A DNA stretch of 44,491 nucleotides, taken from Pseudomonadota bacterium. Its GTDB lineage: Bacteria; Pseudomonadota; Alphaproteobacteria; Rhizobiales; Devosiaceae. The first letter of the stretch is position 1; every line of letters begins with the position of its first letter. The stretch spans positions 1-44,491 of the forward strand of contig JAEYXQ010000053.1 in the NCBI GenBank assembly GCA_023431205.1, written 5' to 3'. The notes beneath the pieces were generated by a model. The model ran no database searches. It saw only the letters and a program-made list of their open reading frames with translations, and was not told the origin of the DNA. Shown here piece by piece: positions 38,782 to 44,491 of the stretch. Both the position numbers and the translations under genes were made by a program.

Positions 38782-41685
38782 ATGTCCGAACTGATCATTA
38801 CCCTGCTATGGGCGCTGCCTTTTGCTGCCAGCGTGGTGGCGATCCTGCTGCCGACCTCGGCCCGCAACGGGGCGGCCTGGCTCGCGGGCAGCGTCGCTGC
38901 CATCGGGTTTGTTCTGACGGCCGTGTCGTTTCCGTCGCTGAGCGGCGGCAGGGTGCTGCGGGTGGCGATCGAGTGGATCCCGATGGCGGGGTTGAACCTC
39001 GACTTCCGGCTCGATGGCCTGGCCTGGCTGTTCTGCATCCTTATCACCTTCATCGGGCTGCTGGTGGTGCTTTATGCGCGATACTACATGTCGCCGCGCG
39101 ATCCGGTGCACCGGCTCTATTCACTGTTGCTGGCCTTCATGGGCTCGATGATCGGCGTGGTCCTGTCCGGCAACATCATCCAGCTGGCGATCTTCTGGGA
39201 AGTCACCAGCCTCGTCTCGTTCCTGCTGATCGGCTACTGGTATCACCGCGGCGAAGCCCGCGATGGCGCCCGCATGGCGCTGATCGTGACGGGCGCCGGC
39301 GGGCTGGCCCTGTTCTTTGCCATGCTGCTGGTGGGGCACATCGTCGGCAGCTACCAGCTCGATGACGTGCTTGCATCGGGCTCGCTGATCGTCGAGCACG
39401 AGCTCTATCCGGTCACGCTGGTACTGTTCCTGGTCGCGGCCTTCACCAAGAGCGCGCAGTTCCCGTTCCAGTTCTGGCTGCCCAACGCCATGACGGCGCC
39501 GACGCCGGTTTCGGCCTATCTGCACTCTGCGACCATGGTGAAGCTGGGCGTGTTCATCCTGGCGCGCTTCTGGCCGGTGATGTCGCAGTCGGACCTGTGG
39601 TTCTGGGTGGTCACCTATACCGGGCTGATCACGCTGCTGGTCGGCGCCTATACCTCGCTGTTCCAGCGCGACCTCAAGGGCCTGCTGGCCTATTCGACCA
39701 TCAGCCATCTCGGCCTGATCACCACCTTACTCGGCATGGGAACGCCGCTGGCGGCGGTGGCGGCGATCTTCCACATCGCCAACCACGCGACCTTCAAGGC
39801 GTCGCTGTTCATGGCGGTGGGCATCATCGACCACGAGACGGGAACCCGCGACATCCGCAAGCTCAGCGGGCTGCGCCGCGCCCTGCCCTTCACCTCCGCG
39901 CTCGCCATCATCGCCAGCGGCGCCATGGCGGGCGTGCCGCTGCTGAACGGGTTTCTCTCGAAGGAAATGTTCTTCACCGAAACGGCGGAGTTCGACCCCA
40001 ACCCATTCGTCAACCTGTCGCTGCCGATCGTGGCGACATTCGCCAGCATGCTGAGCGTCGCCTATTCGATCAAGTTCGTGCACGGGGTGTTCTTCGGTCC
40101 GCCGGCCACCGATCTCGATCGCACGCCGCACGAACCGCCGCCGCTGATGCGCCGGCCGATCGAATTGCTGGTGCTGGCGTGCCTGGCGGTGGGCGTCGTC
40201 CCCGGCATCACCATCGGGCCGTACCTGGCTGCGGCCGTGACCTCGGTGCTGGGACCGGACGTTCCCTACTACAGCCTGTCGGTCTGGCACGGCTTCAACC
40301 TGCCGCTGGTGATGAGCCTGATCGCCATGGCCGGCGGAACGGTGATCTACATTTCCTACTATCGCCGGCTGCGCGACGTGGACGGCGTGCCCCTGCTGCG
40401 CCGCCTGCGAGGGCAGCGCATCTTCGAGCGCATCCTGCTCACCGCCACCAACAAATGGGCGGTGCGGTTGACGGCGGCGCTGGGCTCGAAACGGCTGCAG
40501 ACGCAGATCTTCATCGTTGTGGCGGTAGCGCTGGTTGCCGGACTTGGCGCCGGGTGGGGGCGGCTGGGGCAGCTCCCCCTGCCACGCGAGTTCGATCCGG
40601 TGTTCGCGCTGGTGTGGGCGCTTGGTGCCCTGAGCGCGGTGGCGGCGGCCCAGCAGGCCAAGTACCATCGCCTGGCGGCCATGATCCTGCTTGGCGGGGC
40701 CGGGCTCGCCACCTGCATCACCTTTGCCTGGCTGTCGGCGCCTGACCTCGCCCTGACGCAGTTGCTAGCAGAGATCGCCACGACGGTGCTGATCCTCCTT
40801 GGACTGCGCTGGCTGCCCAAGCGCCTGCCGGTGCCGGAGGACGTCAGCTGGCAGGTGCGCTTCCGCCGGTTCCGCGACGCCCTGCTTGCCGGCGTGGTTG
40901 GCCTGGGCGTAGCCACGATGAGCTACGCGGTGATGACCAGCCAGCCTGGTGATGGCATTTCGAGCTTCTTCCTCGAGAACGCCTACCTGCAGGGCGGCGG
41001 GACCAATGTGGTCAACGTCATGCTGGTGGATTTCCGCGGCTTCGACACGCTGGGCGAGATCACCGTCCTCGGCATGGTTGCCATCACGGTGTTTGCGCTG
41101 CTGCGCCGGTTCCGCCCGGCGACCGACAGTCTCGAGCGCCCCGAGCAGCAGCAGGTGCAGGAGGCCTTCGCGGCCAAGGACGACAACGGGCGCGACGCGG
41201 CCGACTACCTTTTGGTGCCGGCCTACATGATGCGCTGGATCTTCCCGGTGGTGATCCTGATCGCCATCTACATGTTCCTGCGCGGGCACGATCTGCCGGG
41301 TGGCGGCTTCATTGCCGGCATCATCCTGTCACTGGCCTTCATCCTGCAATACATGGCGGGCGGGACGCGCTGGGTGGAAACCCGCCTGCGCATCCGGCCC
41401 ATGCTGTGGGTGGGCTGGGGGCTGCTGCTGGCCCTGCTGACGGGGCTCAGCGCCATGCTGCTCGGTTATCCGTTCCTCACTTCCGCCTTCGCCTATGCCG
41501 ACCTGCCGCTGATCGGGAAGGTACCGATGGCGTCGGCACTGCTGTTCGACCTCGGCGTGTTCGTGCTGGTGGTCGGCGCCACCATGCTGATGCTGGTCGC
41601 CCTGGCGCACCAGTCCATCCGCAAACCGCAACCCGCCGCGCCGGCCCGCCGTCGCCAGATCCAGAAGTCCGACCAATGGAGCTGA
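38782..41685 (+). CDS. mrpA: Mrp/Pha antiporter subunit A, fused MrpA-MrpB
   Basis: The largest subunit of the multi-subunit Na+(K+)/H+ antiporter, related to complex I subunit NuoL. It has 967 residues with a long series of transmembrane helices. The antiporter core has LLVGAYTSLFQRDLKGLLAYSTISHLG at about 291-317 and FKASLFMAVGIIDHETGTRDIRKLSGL. The last ~160 residues after the cytosolic linker (QEAFAAKDDNGRDA...) are MrpB, with the DLPGGGFIAGI motif. A fused A-B protein is the rhizobial PhaA form. Its end overlaps mrpC by 10 bases. Confidence 0.95.
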   Translation: MSELIITLLWALPFAASVVAILLPTSARNGAAWLAGSVAAIGFVLTAVSFPSLSGGRVLRVAIEWIPMAGLNLDFRLDGLAWLFCILITFIGLLVVLYARYYMSPRDPVHRLYSLLLAFMGSMIGVVLSGNIIQLAIFWEVTSLVSFLLIGYWYHRGEARDGARMALIVTGAGGLALFFAMLLVGHIVGSYQLDDVLASGSLIVEHELYPVTLVLFLVAAFTKSAQFPFQFWLPNAMTAPTPVSAYLHSATMVKLGVFILARFWPVMSQSDLWFWVVTYTGLITLLVGAYTSLFQRDLKGLLAYSTISHLGLITTLLGMGTPLAAVAAIFHIANHATFKASLFMAVGIIDHETGTRDIRKLSGLRRALPFTSALAIIASGAMAGVPLLNGFLSKEMFFTETAEFDPNPFVNLSLPIVATFASMLSVAYSIKFVHGVFFGPPATDLDRTPHEPPPLMRRPIELLVLACLAVGVVPGITIGPYLAAAVTSVLGPDVPYYSLSVWHGFNLPLVMSLIAMAGGTVIYISYYRRLRDVDGVPLLRRLRGQRIFERILLTATNKWAVRLTAALGSKRLQTQIFIVVAVALVAGLGAGWGRLGQLPLPREFDPVFALVWALGALSAVAAAQQAKYHRLAAMILLGGAGLATCITFAWLSAPDLALTQLLAEIATTVLILLGLRWLPKRLPVPEDVSWQVRFRRFRDALLAGVVGLGVATMSYAVMTSQPGDGISSFFLENAYLQGGGTNVVNVMLVDFRGFDTLGEITVLGMVAITVFALLRRFRPATDSLERPEQQQVQEAFAAKDDNGRDAADYLLVPAYMMRWIFPVVILIAIYMFLRGHDLPGGGFIAGIILSLAFILQYMAGGTRWVETRLRIRPMLWVGWGLLLALLTGLSAMLLGYPFLTSAFAYADLPLIGKVPMASALLFDLGVFVLVVGATMLMLVALAHQSIRKPQPAAPARRRQIQKSDQWS

Positions 41686-42011
41686 CACTTTCGCTTGCCA
41701 TCGGCGTACTGATCGCCTCCGGGGTGTACCTGGTGCTGCGTCCGCGCACCTTCCAGGTGATCATCGGGCTGTCGATCATCTCCTATGGGGTGAACCTGTT
41801 CATCCTCGCCATGGGCCGGCTCCGCGTGGGAGCGCCGCCGATCATCGAGCACGGGACGGTGAACCCAGCCGACTACGCCGACCCGGTGCCGCAGGCGCTG
41901 GTGCTTACCGCCATCGTCATCGGCTTTGCCATGACGGCCCTGTTTCTCGTGGTGCTGCTGGCCGCCCGCGGCTTTTCGGGCAACGACCACGTCGACGGCA
42001 GGGGGAACTGA
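41676..42011 (+). CDS. mrpC: Mrp/Pha antiporter subunit C
   Basis: A 111-residue NuoK-like membrane subunit with three helices. GVYLVLRPRTFQVIIGLSIISYGVNLFILAMGR and PQALVLTAIVIGFAMTALFLVVLL are conserved. It overlaps the end of mrpA by 10 bases and stands 3 bases before mrpD. Confidence 0.94.
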   Translation: MELTLSLAIGVLIASGVYLVLRPRTFQVIIGLSIISYGVNLFILAMGRLRVGAPPIIEHGTVNPADYADPVPQALVLTAIVIGFAMTALFLVVLLAARGFSGNDHVDGRGN

Positions 42012-42014
42012 GGC

Positions 42015-43592
42015 ATGGACCTGACGTCGCTGGCGGTCCTGCCCGTCCTCGTTCCCATGGCTGCCGTGATCGCCAACCTGGTGCTGGGCGACGGGCGCGG
42101 CCGCATCCTGGCCTACAACATCGCCTTCAGCATCGTGCTGGTGCTGGTCTCGGCCGCCTTGCTGGCGGGGCTGCTGGCCGGTGGTGAGACAGCCATGGCG
42201 GTCTACAGCTTCGGCAACTGGCCGATCCCGTTCGGTATCGTGTTCGCGGCCGACCGGCTGGCGGCGGTGATGGTGCTGACCACCTCGGTGCTGGCGCTGG
42301 CAGCCCTGCTCTTTGCCACCGCGCGCTGGTATCGGCGGGGCACCGCGTTTTTTCCCCTGTTCCATGCGCTGACCATGGGACTGAACGGGGCGTTCCTGAC
42401 CGGCGACCTGTTCAACCTGTTCGTGTTCTTCGAGCTGCTGCTGGCAGCTTCCTACGGGCTGGTGCTGCATGGCAGCGGCCGCAACCGCGTGCGCTCGGCC
42501 CTGCACTATATCGCCGTCAATCTGGTGGCGTCGTCGATGTTCCTGATCGGCGTGGCGCTGATCTATGGCTCGACCGGCTCGCTGAACATGGCCGACATCG
42601 CCCGGCGGGCTGCGAGCCTTGAAGGCGACGCGCGCACCCTGTTCGAGGTCGGCGCATCGGTGCTGGGGATTGCGTTCCTGGTCAAGGCCGGCGCCTGGCC
42701 GATGCATTTCTGGTTGCCGCCTGCCTATTCGGCCGCCGCTCCCCCGGTGGCGGCGCTGTTCACCATCATGACCAAGGTGGGCTTCTACGCCGTGCTGCGC
42801 CTGAAGACGCTGGCCTTCCCGGCAAGCGAGTTCGGTGAGATCGCGCTGTTCGTGATCGGCATCGCCACCCTGGCCTATGGCAGCATCGGGGCACTGTCGT
42901 CCAAGGCGCTCGACCGGCTGGCGAGCTACCTGATCCTGGTTTCGGCCGGTACGCTTCTGCTGGCGGTGTCCTATGACGTGCCCGGGGTGACGGCCGGTGC
43001 ACTGCTGTACCTCGTGGTGGCAACCTTCGCGGCGGGCGCGCTCTTCCTGCTCAAGGACATCATCGACCAGACCTTGCCTGCAGAGGCGCAGGTGCTCGCG
43101 ATCTCGCTGGAGTTCTATGGTGAGGACGACGAGGAGGAAATCGACGAGGACGAGGAGGTGAGCCCCCGGGTGCCCACCGGTGCCGCCCTGATCAGCTGGT
43201 GCTTTGCCATCGTGGCGCTGGTGCTCGCCGGGCTGCCGCCGCTCGCCGGGTTCCTCTCAAAATTCGTGATGATCTCGTCGGCATTCACTGCGGTGGAGCA
43301 GCCCGGGCCGCTCACCTGGTGGTTCGCTGCAGCAGTGATCGCCTCGGGGCTGCTGGTCCTGATCGCCATGGTGCGCAACGGCATCAACATCTTCTGGACC
43401 TCCATGCCGGAAACCGGCATCCGCGTGCGGCTGCTCGAAATCATGCCGGTGGTGATGCTGCTGGCGCTGTGCGTGGTCGCAACGGTCATGGCCGGGCCCA
43501 TCATCGACATCCTGTCGGGCACGGCGGGCAATCTGCACAACCCGGATATCTACATCACCGGTGTTCTCGGCAGCGGGGAGGTCAATCCATGA
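42015..43592 (+). CDS. mrpD: Mrp/Pha antiporter subunit D
   Basis: A 525-residue NuoN/M-like proton-channel subunit with about 14 helices. The core MHFWLPPAYSAAAPPVAALFTIMTKVGFYAVLR and GALSSKALDRLASYLILVSAGTLLL are visible. A strongly acidic loop (GEDDEEEIDEDEEV, about 371-384) lies between helices near the C-terminal third. It overlaps mrpE by 4 bases (ATGA). Confidence 0.95.
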   Translation: MDLTSLAVLPVLVPMAAVIANLVLGDGRGRILAYNIAFSIVLVLVSAALLAGLLAGGETAMAVYSFGNWPIPFGIVFAADRLAAVMVLTTSVLALAALLFATARWYRRGTAFFPLFHALTMGLNGAFLTGDLFNLFVFFELLLAASYGLVLHGSGRNRVRSALHYIAVNLVASSMFLIGVALIYGSTGSLNMADIARRAASLEGDARTLFEVGASVLGIAFLVKAGAWPMHFWLPPAYSAAAPPVAALFTIMTKVGFYAVLRLKTLAFPASEFGEIALFVIGIATLAYGSIGALSSKALDRLASYLILVSAGTLLLAVSYDVPGVTAGALLYLVVATFAAGALFLLKDIIDQTLPAEAQVLAISLEFYGEDDEEEIDEDEEVSPRVPTGAALISWCFAIVALVLAGLPPLAGFLSKFVMISSAFTAVEQPGPLTWWFAAAVIASGLLVLIAMVRNGINIFWTSMPETGIRVRLLEIMPVVMLLALCVVATVMAGPIIDILSGTAGNLHNPDIYITGVLGSGEVNP

Positions 43593-44074
43593 GACGGCTG
43601 CTGCCGCACCCTGTGCTCTCGGCGATGCTGCTCGGGCTCTGGCTACTGTTCCAGCAGTCCGCCGGTCTCGGCCATGTGCTGGTCGGCGCCGTGCTGGCGC
43701 TGGGCATTCCGCTGGCCGTTGCGCCGCTGCTGCCCGAGCAGGTGATTTTCCGTCGTCCGTTGGCGATCCTGAAGATCATCGCCTATGCCAGCATCGATAT
43801 CGTCCGCTCCAACCTCGCGGTATTCTGGGTCCTGATCCACCCCAACGCCAAGCCGACGGCTGGTTTTGTGGAAGTGGACCTGGAACTGACGCATCCCTTC
43901 GGGCTTGCGGTGCTCGCCTGCCTCGTCACCGCCATCCCCGGAAGCGCCTGGCTCGAATACGACCGTACCCGCAGCGTGGTGCTGATCCACGTCTTCGACA
44001 TTATGGACGAGGCCGAATGGGTGCGGACGCTGAAGAGCCGCTACGAGAAGCCGTTGATCGAGGTGCTCCAATGA
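43589..44074 (+). CDS. mrpE: Mrp/Pha antiporter subunit E
   Basis: A 161-residue MrpE protein with two or three N-terminal helices and a cytoplasmic C-terminal domain: LKIIAYASIDIVRSNLAVFWVLI, PTAGFVEVDLELTHPFGLAVLACLVTAIPGSAWLEYD and VLIHVFDIMDEAEWVRTLKSRYEKPLIEVL. MrpE has no complex I relative. The ATG overlaps the mrpD stop, and its own stop overlaps mrpF. Confidence 0.94.
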   Translation: MRRLLPHPVLSAMLLGLWLLFQQSAGLGHVLVGAVLALGIPLAVAPLLPEQVIFRRPLAILKIIAYASIDIVRSNLAVFWVLIHPNAKPTAGFVEVDLELTHPFGLAVLACLVTAIPGSAWLEYDRTRSVVLIHVFDIMDEAEWVRTLKSRYEKPLIEVLQ

Positions 44075-44352
44075 GCGTGGCCATCCTGTCCTGGAGCCTG
44101 CTTGCGGCGCAGGTGATGTTGGCGCTCGGCATGCTGCTGGCGCTCTACCGCACCGTGTTCGGCCCGCGTGCGCAGGATCGCATCCTGGCGCTCGACGCGC
44201 TCTACGTGGTGGCGCTGCTGCTGCTGATCACGCAGGGCATTCGGACCGCGAGCCACATCTATTTCGAACTCGCCATGCTGATCGGCCTCCTTGGCTTCGT
44301 CGGCACGGTGGCGCTCGCCAAGTTCCTGATGCGCGGCGAGGTGATCGAATGA
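44071..44352 (+). CDS. mrpF: Mrp/Pha antiporter subunit F
   Basis: A 93-residue membrane protein with three helices; ALYRTVFGPRAQDRILALDALYVVALLLLI and FELAMLIGLLGFVGTVALAKFLMRGEVIE are typical of MrpF. It overlaps both neighbours by four bases (ATGA), so the operon is translated as a coupled chain. Confidence 0.93.
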   Translation: MSVAILSWSLLAAQVMLALGMLLALYRTVFGPRAQDRILALDALYVVALLLLITQGIRTASHIYFELAMLIGLLGFVGTVALAKFLMRGEVIE

Positions 44353-44491
44353 TGGCCGAGCTTCCCCTCTGGCTGGCGGTGCTGCTGTCTGCCTGCGTGC
44401 TGATGGGGGCAGCCCTGACCCTCGCCGGCTGCTTCGGGCTGGTCCGGCTCAACAGCTTCTACCTGCGCATGCACTCGCCCACGATGGGCAC
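44349..44491 (+). CDS. mrpG: Mrp/Pha antiporter subunit G, 3' end outside the window
   Basis: The first 47 residues are visible: a helix (LPLWLAVLLSACVLMGAALTLAGCFGLVRL), then NSFYLRMHSPTMGT, the MrpG signature. It overlaps the mrpF stop by four bases and runs off the window end. Confidence 0.9.
   Translation, partial: MMAELPLWLAVLLSACVLMGAALTLAGCFGLVRLNSFYLRMHSPTMG

Noticed and set aside
1..44491. tRNA, rRNA, CRISPR, insertion sequences, prophage genes
   Set aside because: No cloverleaf-like segment, spaced direct repeats, transposase, integrase or phage protein was recognised in any gap or frame; a covariance-model scan would be decisive for small RNAs.

Overview
The window reads as a chromosomal segment of a GC-rich alphaproteobacterium, most likely of the order Hyphomicrobiales (Rhizobiales), with Devosiaceae as my best guess. 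The reasons are a DUF3126 protein, a zf-CHCC zinc finger of the NDUFS6 type, a PAS_5/PilZ gene pair, a fused MrpA/B subunit, promoters of the CTTGAC-N17-CTATAT type, and sites matching the CtrA consensus TTAA-N7-TTAA. The taxonomic call is inference from gene content. I see no tRNA, rRNA, CRISPR array, insertion sequence or prophage gene. Genes are densely packed and no gene-free stretch reaches 300 bases.

Layout. 1-2192 (+): end of a galactose/galactonate (De Ley-Doudoroff) operon with dgoK (cut by the window edge), dgoA and an SMP-30 family lactonase. 2293-7362 (-): exopolysaccharide-related genes, namely an ExoY-like sugar transferase, a small Cys-rich secreted protein, a transglutaminase-like cysteine protease (BTLCP, the LapG superfamily), a phosphohexomutase and UDP-glucose dehydrogenase. 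7514-10170 (-): thrS, a 76-residue winged-helix-like protein translationally coupled to it, and the ribosome-rescue factor arfB. A REP-like inverted pair follows at 10269-10360, then yidD and an IscU-like scaffold gene, divergent from folE and hisI. 12395-17414: rhomboid protease, PAS_5 protein, tandem-PilZ protein, a secreted protein, a second BTLCP protease, two small envelope proteins and DUF3126. 17529-22712: cysE, an alpha/beta hydrolase, a zinc-finger protein, then an FAD monooxygenase, a Tet-like MFS pump and a GNAT acetyltransferase in a row. 22723-25653: gluconate catabolism, with gnd divergent from gluconate 5-dehydrogenase and gluconokinase. 25670-27570 (-): ogt, CHAD and CYTH, then csbD, an RluA-type pseudouridine synthase, and malic enzyme. 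30989-35833: a CSS-EAL c-di-GMP phosphodiesterase, aspS and rnd. 35834-38551 (-): a four-gene run of universal stress protein, a threonine-synthase-like PLP enzyme, RidA and an ASCH-domain protein. 38782 to the end (+): the Mrp/Pha Na+(K+)/H+ antiporter operon mrpAB-C-D-E-F-G, cut off in mrpG.

How the genes fit together. The most notable pattern is regulatory. Three perfect TTAA-N7-TTAA sites (13207, 16456, 32645) and one half-site (14032) all lie in intergenic promoter regions. Three of the four stand before sensory or c-di-GMP genes (PAS_5, PilZ, EAL), and the fourth before two small envelope proteins. Together with two LapG-superfamily proteases and exopolysaccharide precursor genes, this suggests that cell-cycle (CtrA) control is connected to a c-di-GMP/surface-attachment circuit. 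The sites are seen directly; the regulation is inferred. Metabolically the window supplies Entner-Doudoroff-type sugar-acid catabolism (galactonate, gluconate), NADPH production (6-phosphogluconate dehydrogenase, malic enzyme) and nucleotide-sugar formation.
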